A program made the position numbers and the translations under genes. Below are positions 33,640 through 44,076 of a stretch of 64,000 bases of DNA, in pieces. Position 1 is the stretch's first letter; the number at the start of each line of letters is the position of its first letter. The DNA lies in assembly GCA_905147135.1 (NCBI GenBank), contig LR990046.1, positions 16,088,501 to 16,152,500 on the forward strand. The letters are read 5' to 3'. This DNA comes from Blastobasis lacticolella. Its lineage: Eukaryota; Arthropoda; Insecta; Lepidoptera; Blastobasidae. The notes beneath the pieces are model-generated. The model saw only the letters and a program-made list of their open reading frames with translations, was not told the DNA's origin and searched no databases.

Positions 33640-36615
33640 ATGGGTACAAATAGCAAAGTATTTACTGATATTATAGACAATACTGAATTCATAAGGTGCG
33701 ACCAAATTAGAGATCCATCTCAATGCTTAGAGATACTGGAACAGGGTCAAACCTATAGCAACGGTAAACTTTGTTTATTGAGTCACAACATTCGCAGTAT
33801 CAACAAAAATTTGGACAATTTTCTGGTTTTCTCGTCTTATATTAACGTACAGATAGATGTCTTTATTTTTAGTGAATGTTGGATAGGTCCCGATTTTGTC
33901 CCCCCGACAATCGATGGATATAATTCATTCTATACAAAACTTAGCTACAACAAAAATGACGGAGTGGTCATATATATTAGAAAACAACTGCAATATAATG
34001 TTTGCGAGCCGGCTTGCGTGTCTGACTGTAACTGTCTGGTTGTAACGGTGGACAATAGGATAGCCATACTTTGTATTTATCGGCCACCAAGTTTTCACAA
34101 CCTTAGTAAGTTCTTAGCCTCTTTAAATCAATTCTTGCAGTCACTTACAGTCAAAAACATCATACTCACAGGGGACATAAATATTGACACTCTTAATACC
34201 AATCTAAATGACACCAGTGATTACTTAGAACTTTTAGCCTCTCAAGGCCTAGTGCCGGGCATAACTGTGCCTACACGCTTACCGTCTAACACATGCCTTG
34301 ACCATTTTATGGCTAAATGTCACTTTCCTTGGCAAACAATAGTATTTGAGCAAACTGGTATTACAGATCATTGTCCTATATTATTTTATTCTAATAACTC
34401 AAATTGCACAGAAAGTAAACAACCGCCTAGCATTAACACTAGGATTGATTATGAAGCTGTTTCGGTCTATTTGAAGGAGATCGATTGGAGTGTCTATTAT
34501 AACAGTAGTGATGTAAACTGGTGTGCCAATTTCCTAAACGACAAATTGCAAAATTCCATTACGAACTATTCAATCTCTACCAAAATAGCTAAAAGGCGAA
34601 AACCCCTGAAGCCATGGATCACGGTCGGTGTGATAAAAGCTCTTCGCAAAAGAGATTATTTACATAAAATCCTAAAATCATCCTACAGCGATCACATGAA
34701 AACTCTGTATGTCTCTTATCGTAATTGGTGTACTAAAATTGTTAAATCACTCAAACAACAATATTATAAAAATCAGCTGGCAAAACATTCAGAAAACATA
34801 AAAGAGACTTGGAGAATAATTAAAGAAGTGGGTAATATAAAGAGAAGTGATCAAATGGCTGCTGTCTTGCTTGAGACTAGGGACAACCCCACAGATTCAC
34901 TAAATATAGTTAACAACTACTTTACTTCAGTAGGGAGTGACCTAGCCAATATCATCCTTAAAAAATTAGGAACCACTGAGACTGAATTGGCTAAAAGGTA
35001 TGTCTCTTCTAAGAGTTCTGATTCCATGTCTCTGTATCTGACTGATCTGTATGAAATAAATTCTTTAATATCCACCTTAAAATCGAAGTGTACCCCTGGT
35101 TGGGATGGTATAGCGAATGATTTTTTTAAAAAACTTAAACCTTTTCTTTGCGAACCTATTGCTCACCTATGTAATATTAGTTTCACGACTGGGGTTTTTC
35201 CTGATATCTGCAAAAAAGCAATAGTAACTCCGATATTTAAGACTGGCGATGATAAAATTCCAAATAATTACAGACCTATCTCACTACTAACTACACTGTC
35301 TAAAATAATGGAAAAATTGGTTAATAAACGACTTGTCAAATACCTGGAGTCTAACAATCTTCTTTCAGCAAATCAATATGGTTTCCGAGCTCGTCTTTCT
35401 ACTGAAGACGCAGCTTTAAATCTTACCTCTAAAATAACGGAACATCTTGAACACAAAAGAAAGTGTGTGGGGGTGTTCTTGGATTTACAAAAAGCATTCG
35501 ACACTGTGTCGATTCCAATATTGCTTGCCCGCTTGGAAAATATGGGAGTTCGTGGAGTGGCACAGAGTTGGTTTAGAGATTATCTTTCAGATAGGACTCA
35601 GATGGTTAGGGTTGGAGGACATGCGAGTGATACTGCAATCTGTAGGTATGGTGTACCACAGGGCAGTACCTTGGGTCCGACGTTATTCCTTGTATATTTA
35701 AATGACCTCTGTAAAATGGCACTGAAAAATTGTGACACGTTTATGTTTGCAGATGACACTGCACTAATTTTTCACGGTTCTACTTGGGAAAATGCCCGAA
35801 ATAATGCTGAATGTGGTCTGTCGCTGGTGTCTGCCTGGCTCGAAAATAGTCTGTTGTCGCTCAATGTCTCTAAAACCAAATACTTGTGCTTTAGCATAAC
35901 CAGCGCTGGTAACCCCAAAGAACCGTTTGCCCTATGCATGCACACCTATCCATGCAATCAAAGTCACAGTGCCCGAGTAGCCTGCAATTGTCCAACTTTA
36001 AATCGGGAAAAAACAGTTAGGTACCTGGGAGTGATGATCGACGAACACTTGACATGGGAATCACACATTTCTCTAACATCTGGACGTATCAGAAAGTTAA
36101 TGTTTGTTTTCAAAAACTTAAGAACAGTAGCAAACAACACTTTACTTATAAGAATATATAAAGCCCTTGGGGAATCTTTAATTACCTATTGTATCTCGGT
36201 CTGGGGAGGTGCTGTGCAGTCACATCTTATACGACTTGAAAGAGCCCAAAGAGGTGTATTAAAAGTACTTATGACACTACCATTTCGCTTTCCGACCTCT
36301 CAACTATATAGAAGGACCAAAGTTATGAATGTGCGTAAGTTGTTTATTTTCCAAATCATACGCAGATTTCACACCAAAGAAATTCCCTTTTTGCCCGCTT
36401 TGGATAATAGACTTGATCACTGTGTTGTTCCCTTTTATAAAACCAGCTTTGCTCAAAGGTCTTATACTTTTCTCGCTCCCAGGATATATAATATGTTGAA
36501 TACCAAACTGAAGCTAAAACAATACAGTAATTACCAAATAAAACAAATACTCATGGAACACCTATTGACAATAGAAGAAAGCGATGTTCATCAACTTTTT
36601 ATGATTTTAAAATAA
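33640..36615 (+). CDS. LINE endonuclease/reverse transcriptase, intact
   Basis: The protein would nick target DNA and copy its own RNA into the genome (target-primed reverse transcription). The AP-endonuclease domain covers about residues 45-250: LCLLSHNIRSINK (about 45), SECWIGP, LTGDINIDT (about 177) and TDHCPI (about 242). The reverse transcriptase follows: NNYRPISLLTTLSKIMEKLV (about 542), FLDLQKAFDTVS (about 612), YGVPQGSTLGPTLF (about 670) and the catalytic MFADDTALIF (about 702). A Cys/His-containing insert, CMHTYPCNQSHSARVACNCP, precedes YLGVMIDEHLTW. No stops or frameshifts occur across 991 codons, which points to a young copy. The first ATG at 33640 is the only sensible start, and the frame is closed a short way upstream. 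No RNase H domain or zinc knuckle is visible at the C terminus. Confidence 0.94.
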   Translation: MGTNSKVFTDIIDNTEFIRCDQIRDPSQCLEILEQGQTYSNGKLCLLSHNIRSINKNLDNFLVFSSYINVQIDVFIFSECWIGPDFVPPTIDGYNSFYTKLSYNKNDGVVIYIRKQLQYNVCEPACVSDCNCLVVTVDNRIAILCIYRPPSFHNLSKFLASLNQFLQSLTVKNIILTGDINIDTLNTNLNDTSDYLELLASQGLVPGITVPTRLPSNTCLDHFMAKCHFPWQTIVFEQTGITDHCPILFYSNNSNCTESKQPPSINTRIDYEAVSVYLKEIDWSVYYNSSDVNWCANFLNDKLQNSITNYSISTKIAKRRKPLKPWITVGVIKALRKRDYLHKILKSSYSDHMKTLYVSYRNWCTKIVKSLKQQYYKNQLAKHSENIKETWRIIKEVGNIKRSDQMAAVLLETRDNPTDSLNIVNNYFTSVGSDLANIILKKLGTTETELAKRYVSSKSSDSMSLYLTDLYEINSLISTLKSKCTPGWDGIANDFFKKLKPFLCEPIAHLCNISFTTGVFPDICKKAIVTPIFKTGDDKIPNNYRPISLLTTLSKIMEKLVNKRLVKYLESNNLLSANQYGFRARLSTEDAALNLTSKITEHLEHKRKCVGVFLDLQKAFDTVSIPILLARLENMGVRGVAQSWFRDYLSDRTQMVRVGGHASDTAICRYGVPQGSTLGPTLFLVYLNDLCKMALKNCDTFMFADDTALIFHGSTWENARNNAECGLSLVSAWLENSLLSLNVSKTKYLCFSITSAGNPKEPFALCMHTYPCNQSHSARVACNCPTLNREKTVRYLGVMIDEHLTWESHISLTSGRIRKLMFVFKNLRTVANNTLLIRIYKALGESLITYCISVWGGAVQSHLIRLERAQRGVLKVLMTLPFRFPTSQLYRRTKVMNVRKLFIFQIIRRFHTKEIPFLPALDNRLDHCVVPFYKTSFAQRSYTFLAPRIYNMLNTKLKLKQYSNYQIKQILMEHLLTIEESDVHQLFMILK

Positions 36616-36945
36616 TTTTTTTTATATGATTTTAAATTGTTTTTTTTTTTTTATACCTAATTTGTACACGTCAGATGTTATGCATGTGTAATAATAGTTA
36701 TACCAATAAACTGTTTTTTTTTTTTTATCTTTTCTATCATTATATAGAATCGGCATCGAAATGCAAGATTTTATGGAGATAGTGAGGCTCCATTATTTTT
36801 GATTTATTTTATATATATATATTTCTGTTTTACAGATCTCATTATGTTAAATTTATTAATATAACTCCTTGTTGATATTATAGTAGATGTGTATGGAGTT
36901 GTAGGGGATATATGTAATAGGAAAAATGTGCTATGTAAACTGGGG

Positions 36946-37090
36946 GTGAAGACCTGGTGTCCTGTAGTACGGGTTGTGTACAACCTATAGCAGGCGCCAG
37001 TCTTCACACAAAGTTTGTGTTAAATAATCTAAAATTGTATTACTTAAAAAAGCCTGTATAACACCCACTACATGACTACTTTGTGTGAAG
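36946..37090 (+). other. Paired hairpins in the LINE 3' region
   Basis: GTGAAGACCTGGTGTCCTGTA (36946-36966) pairs imperfectly with 36986-37007. CTTCACACAAAG (37002-37013) is the exact complement of CTTTGTGTGAAG (37079-37090). The two stems share bases 37002-37007, so they are alternatives. They lie just upstream of AATAAATAAA and the (ATT)n tail, where LINE RNAs of some clades carry the reverse-transcriptase recognition structure. Confidence 0.7.
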
Positions 37091-37124
37091 AAAATAAATA
37101 AAGTTATATTATTATTATTATTAT

Positions 37125-37245
37125 TAAACCATTCCCAGATCCCCTTGAACACACACAAAAAATTTCATCAAAATCGGTCCAGTCGTTTGAGAGAAGTTCA
37201 GTGACATACACACTCACAGAAGAATTATATATATAAAGATGAAGG
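37125..37245 (+). repeat. Repeat H, right half
   Basis: TAAACCATTCCCAGATCC, AATCGGTCCAGTCGTTTGAG and AGAATTATATATATAAAGAT complete the repeat begun at 33356. Confidence 0.8.
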
Positions 37246-38094
37246 GAATCAAAATATGGCCGATAAAACAGATGAAAACAAAGCAAATGAAACGGGACAA
37301 AAATTCACGCACATCATAGTATAGTAACTTAAAATTTACTTACAAGCCAGTGACATCCGGGCAAAATACAAGGTGTCTTCATCCTCACAAGTAAACACAA
37401 CAGCCAACACTTACGTTACTAATTAATAATAAAATATCACAGAAGCATGTCTGTGTATCAAATAATGTTTAAAACAGAGGCTACACTGCACACAGCGTCT
37501 TACTGGTCGATATTAAAATAGGAGATAAGAAACGACTGCGTGATTGGTACAAGTAACAAACTTACAAGATATAAGATAAATATAATATTATTGAGACGAT
37601 TACAATCTTTATTTGTGATTTAACAAATGTCTGTGACGTTTATTGTTATTATCACCATGTTATTTTGTTTTAACCTGCTTTAATATTACTTTTTTACAAT
37701 TTGGTTAAGGCTCAAGTCTAAAATTTCAAAGATGTTGATTGGTGATTCGGTACCGGAACCTTTCAATTGCAGCACGAAATCAGATCATATAAATATCGCT
37801 CTTTTGCTTTCTTCTTGATTTCTGGATACAGTCCTGGCTTCAGCAGCTCCTAAGATGACATGGCGTGCAATGCACCCACAATAACTGCTAGATTTCTTAT
37901 ATTGAAGTAACTCCTGGTTCTGTCTTCCAACCCTCGTCGTTTTCTGTTTTCTGCAGCATTGTGTGTCAATGATTGATTTCTATCATTTGAAATGGTATGG
38001 GTGACCTATTATATATAATTAAAAACTTTTATAGTTAATTATAAAACGTACATCGTTCTAGGAAATAGTAGCTTTCGATTAGTTTTTGACGTCG
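37246..38094. other. Unassigned sequence
   Basis: No gene or repeat that I can support. Confidence 0.4.
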
Positions 38095-38235
38095 GTTCTG
38101 TAATTCAAACGATTATTCTCCTATAACCGACCCGGTGACATCGTCGCTGTTATTGGAATTGACATGACATTTCAAAATGGCGACACATAGTTCCAGCTTT
38201 GGCCACCGAGTCAGGTAAGTTTGTCTTTACCGGAG
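38095..38235. mobile_element. MITE-like element related to 60711-60856
   Basis: GTTCCAGCTTTGGCCACCGA and CAGGTAAGTTTGTC match the end motif at 60711. The interior GGAATTGACATGACATTTC resembles 18268-18290. The left end is not clearly delimited. Confidence 0.4.
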
Positions 38236-39027
38236 TTTACGAAGGCTGCAAAAAGTTTCCATTTGTCTATAATAGTTTCTTAATGTATCCAATGTGAACC
38301 ATTTGGAAACTTGGTTTTTACTGCTTCCACACCTTATATTTCTAAATGTTTACAAAAGCTTCTCAACACCTTTATCTTCGCGTCAGTGTCCCTTACCTTA
38401 CCTTTTCTTAATATTGTAATATATAGGCACTCGTAACTGTCATGGATTAGTCGCCAAACATAATTTCAGTACCCGCTCTCTCCGACATTTATGGCATGGC
38501 CAGATATATTTTTTATGGTGTAATGGTGTCACGAATGTTTGCCGAGGAGCGGAGATAAGTGAAATTTACTAGATTTCAGCGGCATGTGGCGTAATGATCA
38601 CAATGTTGGTCTAACCTTGGATTCTTTGTTAGCCCTTCGGGAGATAAACGCGTCATTTGTTTAAATGGCAGAATCCAAAGACATGACTCACTGTAAAGTG
38701 TTTAGGAAGTAAAGCAAAAAAATTTGTTAATTTTCTCGTCACGAGGAACAGGAAAGGTGATGTTTCTTAGTAAATACGTGTTCCCATTAGTTATTATAAC
38801 TGATTTTTATTTAACTTCAAAATTACTTTAATCTTTTGCGGCTCTATTTTACATTACAACCGTAAAACTGAATAGAATAGGATAGAATAGAATAACTTTA
38901 TTGTTGAACTGTGTAGTACATTTAGGTATTACAGATTATATTTGTGAGTCTCAACAGTTTGCCCATTTCGGACATACAATATTTAAAGACAATATTTAAA
39001 CAGAACTTATGTTGATTTATATTTTAT
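38236..39027. other. Unassigned region
   Basis: A short ATAGA-rich run and ATAACTTTATTGTTGAACTG near 38870-38910 may be a retroposon tail. The rest is unassigned. Confidence 0.35.
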
Positions 39028-39262
39028 TACCTAACAAGGCACATGGACGGACGGTCCACCTGATGGAAAGCGACCACCGTCGTCCATGATATCCGCAACC
39101 TAAGGGGAGCGGATGTGGTGCCAGCATTTCAGGTACCTACAGACATGCCTTTTGAAGAACCCCATGTTAGAGTGCAAAGGCTTCGGAAGCTCATGCCACA
39201 TTTTGCACGTGCGCGATAAACAGGTTCCAGATGCCCTTACGTTAGTTGTATTTTTGTAACTA
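39028..39262 (+). repeat. Repeat E copy
   Basis: ACGGTCCACCTGATGGAAAGC, GGTGCCAGCATTTCAGG and GCCTTTTGAAGAACCCCATG. Its 3' part forms the start of the tandem duplication described next. Confidence 0.75.
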
Positions 39263-39786
39263 CAACCTTATTTTGGCCACTGCCAACAAACATAACAAAC
39301 TAGTTGACATACGCAGTTTTCACCAGCGCGCAGTTCGGACATTCTAGATGGGATCCCATAGGATCCTATTATATTAGACTTCGGGAGCTCATGCTAGATC
39401 TTGCACGTGCGCGATAAAAAGGTTCGAGATGCCCTTACGTTAGTTGTATTTTTGTAACTATGAACTGTTTATACTGACTTGTCTTATTTGGTGAACAAAC
39501 AATGCTCAATATCACGACTTGCCGTATCAATCACGCTACGTATATTGTGTATAGATGTCGAGAATTATATAAGAAACACATGGAATGTGAATTTCAACGA
39601 ATACTGCTGCACATTATCTTTTAAATACATAATTTCCTTAACCAAATAAGACAAGTCAGTTTAGACAGATTATACTACCTTATTTTGACCACTGCCAACA
39701 AACATAACAAACTAGTTGACATACGCAGTTTTCACCAGCGCGCAGTTCGGACATTCTAGATGGGATCCCGTGGGATCCTATTATAT
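39181..39786. repeat. 196-bp tandem duplication, second unit split by a MITE
   Basis: Unit 1 is 39181-39376. Unit 2 starts at 39377 and ends at 39786 after subtracting a 209-bp insert (39463-39671). Shared blocks are GCACGTGCGCGATAAA, GATGCCCTTACGTTAGTTG and CAAACTAGTTGACATACGC. The text after 39786 begins a third unit (TTCGGGAAG) and then diverges. Confidence 0.85.
39463..39671. mobile_element. ~210-bp MITE with inverted ends
   Basis: The ends CTGACTTGTCTTATTTGGT and ACCAAATAAGACAAGTCAG are complementary, and a second copy lies at 57723-57936 with the same interior (GTGTATAGATGTC, CTGCACATTATC). It is flanked by ACTA on both sides here (39459-39462 and 39670-39673), so a TA-containing target duplication is possible. 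No coding capacity. Confidence 0.85.
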
Positions 39787-39880
39787 TTCGGGAAGAAAAG
39801 TACCCTATGACACTCGTGTATAGAGTAGCTTCCTGTTGGCGAAAGAATTTCAGAAACCAATTCAGTTTTTTTAGAGATTA

Positions 39881-40080
39881 AAACATAGTCGCTTGCTGCC
39901 GTCTGACCCTATGTATGTTCGCTTATATCTTTTAAACTACGCAAAGGATTTTAATGCGGTTTTCAACAATAGATAGGGTGATTAAAGAGGAAGGTTTTTA
40001 AGCTAGAAAAAAGAGGTACGTAGGGGTAAAGGATGTGTACGCGAACGAAGTCGTGTCGGGTCCACTAGTATTAGTATAAA
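39881..40080 (-). repeat. Repeat D copy (minus)
   Basis: Reverse of the D order: AAACATAGTCGCTTGCTGCC, TTTTAAACTACGCAAAGGAT, GCGAACGAAGTCGTGTCGGG and TCCACTAGT. Confidence 0.85.
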
Positions 40081-40411
40081 TACGATATTCATCGAAAGAG
40101 ATAGTGATAGAGAACAGGTCAGTAAATTTTTGAAATCGATTTTTTTGTCAAGATTGTTAACTTCAAATTACTACATCAATATTTATTGCTCTATTAGCGT
40201 CTGTGCTTAGACCAAACTCGATAGGTGTTAGTTTATAGGTTTTTAATAGTATAGTTTAAATACAACACTTGATACTATAACAATAGAGGTTGACGGTCAT
40301 TGTTTCGCGAAAGGTCATCGAAGTACATGTTCTGATTACTAAATAAAATAATTGCATATAAAAAGTATGGCACCTTCATGGTTTTAATTCCTTCGTCTAT
40401 GCGACTGAACG

Positions 40412-40577
40412 CCGGTGGCCGAGTAGTTAAGGCATCCGACTCGTAAACGACAACCGGGTTCAAATCCCACTGCGGCCATGCACCGATGACTCTTTTCTGA
40501 GTTATGTATATTAGTTGTATCCTAACCGATGCTCTTAGGGTGTGGGAAAACATCGTGATGAAACCTGCACATTTAGG
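40412..40577 (+). repeat. SINE-A copy, 5' half with tRNA-like head
   Basis: CGGTGGCCGAGTAGTTAAGG (A box) and GGGTTCAAATCCC (B box), then the body to GAAACCTGCACATTTAGGCG, where it meets a second copy in reverse. Confidence 0.85.
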
Positions 40578-40855
40578 CGTTAATGTCCCTATTGTGCTCT
40601 TGCGTATGACGGCTCAGGGTCTGCCTTGGCCATGATTTAGGATTTGGCAGATCAGATAATTACAGTGGAGCGACTGCCATCTGACCTCCGTGACCCTGCT
40701 ACCAGGGCAACCTGATCAGATTGGATCAAGTTTACGTATTCAGTCGCTTGAATGTGCAGGTTTCATCACTGTAAGTGCATCGGTAAGTATTCAACAAATG
40801 TACAAAACTCAGAAAAGAGTAATTGGTACATGGCGGTAGTGGAATACAAACCCGG
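40578..40855 (-). repeat. SINE-A copy, nearly full length, inverted relative to its neighbour
   Basis: Runs from TTAATGTCCCTATTGTGCTC (3' end) to ACTCAGAAAAGAGTAATTGG and a decayed head, so the pair 40412-40577/40578-40855 forms an inverted repeat with almost no spacer. Confidence 0.85.
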
Positions 40856-40860
40856 TAGGT

Positions 40861-41238
40861 CATCATCATCATCATCATCATATCAGGCAGAGACGCCCAC
40901 TGCCCAGTGCACAAAGGCCGGTCCTGTGCCTTCCGCATCCAGCTGGTAGCTGCGATCTTTACCAGGTCGTCGGTCCACCTTGTGGGAGGCCTACCCACGC
41001 TGCGCCTTCCGGAACGTGGCCGCCACTCGAGAACTTTACTGCCCCATCGGTCATCTGTTCTTCGAGCTATGTGCCCTGCCCACTGCCACTTCAGTCTGGC
41101 AGTCCTTAAAGCTATGTCCGTGACCTTGCTTCGCTTACGGATCTCCACATTTCTGATTCGATCGCGCAACGATACTCCGAGCATAGTCCTTTCCATTGCC
41201 CTTTGTGTAACAGTAAGCTTTCTTGTTAGGCCCACTTG
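40861..41238 (-). pseudogene. RTE-type LINE, C-terminal fragment with ATGATG tail
   Basis: The minus strand encodes the end of an RTE-clade endonuclease/reverse transcriptase: MGLTRKLTVTQRAMERTML, LKWQWAGHIARRTDDRWG and VGRPPTRWTDDLV. It lost about 8 codons near the end compared with 62896-63231 and terminates in (CATCAT)n at 40861-40880. It directly abuts a SINE-A copy. Confidence 0.9.
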
Positions 41239-41810
41239 TAGGTACCTCTCGCTTTTAAGTCGAATACGTTAATCCTAGGCACCGACGCTGAAGAATCCTA
41301 TAAGAGAAAATATTTAATTGTCTGTCGGTTTGTTTGTTTGTAATGAATAACACCTGCATACAGCTCATGCTTCTATCCCACAGGTGGGGTAGCCAAAAAC
41401 TATAAACCGTCACATCGGATAAACTCAAAAACTACTCAACCTATGTCTCTCCATATTTTTGCCTCTCAACCGCCCAAATTCTATCAACTTAAATTCGCAA
41501 CCAAAAATTCTCATCCAATAACGTCCCGAAATAACCTCCGATCGACTATTAGCAAGAGAAAGCACTCTCAATGGGGAGCTGACGAAATGGACGCAATTTG
41601 TTACAGAGCGATCGCCGGTTTGCACTTACACTCAAACCGCAAAGGTTTCGGATGAAGGAATGGAGTAATTTACTCTCCGTAAGTTTCACTATGACTTTGT
41701 TATTGACGACTATTATTTGCAACTGTAATGTTGACTATTTGAATATTGATTATTATTTGCAACTTAACTGGAAGGAGGTCTGATTGTTTAATCGATATAA
41801 TTTCATAATT
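41239..41810. repeat. Dispersed repeat with TGTCTGTCGGTTTG start; remainder unassigned
   Basis: 41318-41440 has TGTCTGTCGGTTTGTTTGT, CCACAGGTGGGGTAGCC and AAACTCAAAAACTACTCAACC, a layout shared by many dispersed insect repeats (compare 19306 and 56531). The rest to 41810 is unassigned. Confidence 0.4.
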
Positions 41811-41915
41811 TGGGGTGGTGCCCCTGGTATTGCAAACGTCCATAGGCTGCGGTGACTGCTTACCATCAGTTAGGCCGTAAGCTTGTTTGCCACATTGGCG
41901 GTATAAAAAAAAATT
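41811..41915 (-). repeat. Repeat E variant (minus)
   Basis: GGGGTGGTGCCCCTGGTATTGC and CATAGGCTGCGGTGACTGCT mirror 28430-28560. Confidence 0.75.
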
Positions 41916-42111
41916 ATGAAGCAGTCCTAGATTTAAGCCCAGATACCTATTGCTAACAAAAAAGGGCACCCGTAACAACCTTTAGGGAAATCTAAACTCG
42001 CTATGTCACTCTTTATTTTATGACACTTATTTTGTTATGTCTAAAGGCTTGGGAATATGTTAAGCCGTCTACTTAAGAGTCGCTTATGTTAAATGTAATA
42101 TGGCATTAATG

Positions 42112-42185
42112 ATCTAGCACCCATGATACAAGCATGAAGCAATCACAAGCATTTGGGGGGCTAGGTGGCGCTGTCTGAAATTTTT
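42112..42185 (+). repeat. SINE-B 3'-end fragment
   Basis: ATCTAGCACCCATGATACAAGC and GGGGCTAGGTGGCGCTGTCTG. Only the last third of the SINE remains. Confidence 0.7.
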
Positions 42186-42203
42186 CAAGCATATTTATTT
42201 ATA

Positions 42204-42446
42204 ACTAGTGGACACGGCGCGTCTTCGTTCGCGTGGCGTCCTACCCCTACACTACCCTACCTCTACACCTACCCTACTTTACCCCTAACTACCCTTTATT
42301 TCTTTCTTATAAACCTTCCACTTAAATCACTTGTATCTATTGCTGAAAACCGCATTAAAATTCGTTGCGTAGTTTAAAAGATCTAAGCATACATAGATGC
42401 ATAGGGGCAGACGGCGGGAACCGACTTTGTTGTATACTATGTATAC
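42204..42446 (+). repeat. Repeat D copy
   Basis: ACTAGTGGACACGGCGCG, TTCGTTCGCGTGGCGTCCTA, CCTAC-rich tract, GAAAACCGCATTAAAATTCG and CGACTTTGTTGTATACTATG: one of the most complete D copies in the window. Confidence 0.85.
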
Positions 42447-43772
42447 ATTTACTGTATAAGTAAATCCATGTAAAATCGAATTTGAAAAATTCAATCATAG
42501 GTAACAAGGTGACAAACCTAAAAGGATTAAAATCCGTTTTTTCTTTGGTCCCCCCTTTTATCGAGATATTTTACTTTGCCAAGTTCCAACGCAGAACTTT
42601 TCAATATCATTCACTCTCCCACCAACACTATCACAATCGGAGCCCCAACTTGAAATTCTAGCACGATGGCCCTGACAAATGGCACCAATTTATCACTTCG
42701 GTCGATCGGTGATTCGCACTTACACGCCGGCGGGTCCCATGATGGGCAGATTTGGGCAGATTTGGGCGGAACCGGTCTATTTGTCGCCTTTGTGACGTCA
42801 CTGCCCAAGATCGATGGTGTCGCCATATTTTAAATAGGCACTTTAGATTCGTAGCGAAGTACCGGCTTACGGGTTACTTAGCGGGAAGTCTTCTGTCTTT
42901 AAAAGTCTTAGCAAAGCTTGGATGAGCCACTTTACCTGGAACTCTTTTTGAACTTTTTTGTTACTTGTTAATACTGGGTAGGTATGCGGGTCATCAATGA
43001 AAATATAATTAGCAAAATCGTGAAAAATATAGTGAATCTGTTCTAAAATGATAATATGTTATTATTAAAGACTAGACTGGGTTAAAGGGGTAGACTGGTA
43101 GATAAAGCTAAGGTCCACATTTGTACTATTTGTGCATAAAGTATTAAATAAATAATAAAGTGAACGAAAATATGCACTGTAATAAATAGTGAATGAGATA
43201 TCTACTATAGCAAATATGGGAATTCTTACTAATACCTGTATTTGAATGTATTTATCTGTATTTTACCCTAATAGACAGGTATGCACCATCCTAGACTGCA
43301 TCTGCACTTAACATCAGGTGAGATATCTCACATAAAAAAAATGCATGAATGTTCATTACTTATACATGGTATAAAATAAAGTCGCTGGTCGCGTCTGTCT
43401 GTCTGTATTTCACCATAAGTTAGGTAATTTCTTCCGGAAGGTCCCTATATATGCGAGGTACACGCATATTGAATTTTTCTATATTCTACGCATTGCTTTT
43501 CTACCTATTCATGATTCAAATATTCTCATTTCACCAGAGCTTATTTTTTGGGACGGCAGCGCACACAAAGTAATTCTAACATCAAATTGTTTGCAAGCTC
43601 TCTTTATACCTCCTTATCGTTTTCTCTTATCAGTGATTTTCTATAGATACTATTATCATAAACAGGAAAAGTTTCTATATTTGTTGTAAGCATGTTGAGA
43701 ACATCTTGGAAACTGACAAACAGATTTGAAAGTTCTCTCACTAATAGAACCTATGATTTTCGAGTGTCATAG
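42447..43772. other. Unassigned sequence
   Basis: No gene recognised. 43375-43500 (GTCTGTCTGTCTGTATTTCACC...ATATGCGAGGTACACGC) looks repeat-like. A TGACGTCA motif near 42793 is isolated. Confidence 0.4.
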
Positions 43773-43830
43773 GCGTGTCAGTGGCCGAGTGGTCACCCTT
43801 GTGCGCGAGAGCACAACCGGGACATTAAAC
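43773..43830 (+). repeat. SINE-A remnant with large internal deletion
   Basis: GTCAGTGGCCGAGTGG (head) is joined directly to GTGCGCGAGAGCACAACCGGGACATTAA (3' end). Confidence 0.75.
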
Positions 43831-43838
43831 GACCATTT

Positions 43839-44076
43839 GACGACCTGAGTGATTCAGTGGTCAACATCTGCCACGCAAGAGAAGGGTTCGATTCCCGGCC
43901 GGGCAGAAATTGAAATGATTAATTTAAATTTCTGTTACGGGTCTGGGTGTTCTATGTATAATAAGTATGTATTTAAAAGTATATAGGTAGTTTATCAGTT
44001 ATCTAGCACCCATAACACAAGCTTTGCTTACTTTGAGGCTAGATGGCGCTGTGTGAATTTGTCCACGATTATTTAT
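43839..44076 (+). repeat. Full-length SINE-B (tRNA-Gly-derived)
   Basis: The head, GACGACCTGAGTGATTCAGTGG...CTGCCACGCAAGAG...GGGTTCGATTCCCGGCCGGGC, resembles tRNA-Gly(GCC). The body then runs through GTTACGGGTCTGGGTGTTCT to GGCGCTGTGTGAATTTGTCC and a TTTATT tail. The head has A and B boxes but lacks a foldable acceptor stem. Confidence 0.88.

Larger units (their letters stand above)
33440..37124 (+). mobile_element. Nearly complete non-LTR retrotransposon (LINE), intact EN-RT frame
   Basis: This 3.7-kb element has a short 5' region (33440-33639), one 991-codon frame, a 509-base 3' region with two hairpins, AATAAATAAA at 37094 and an (ATT)n tail, instead of poly-A. TAAAC is present at both edges (33435-33439 and 37125-37129), either a 5-bp target duplication or a shared junction. 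Removing the element rejoins repeat H. There is no ORF1, so it is 5'-truncated or from a single-ORF lineage. The (ATT)n tail and EN-RT layout suggest the CR1/jockey group; the exact clade is not settled. Confidence 0.9.

Noticed and set aside
40732..41235. Treating the 167-codon minus frame as a complete gene
   Set aside because: Only the first part is LINE coding sequence. The end reads through the ATGATG microsatellite (a Met run) into a neighbouring SINE.
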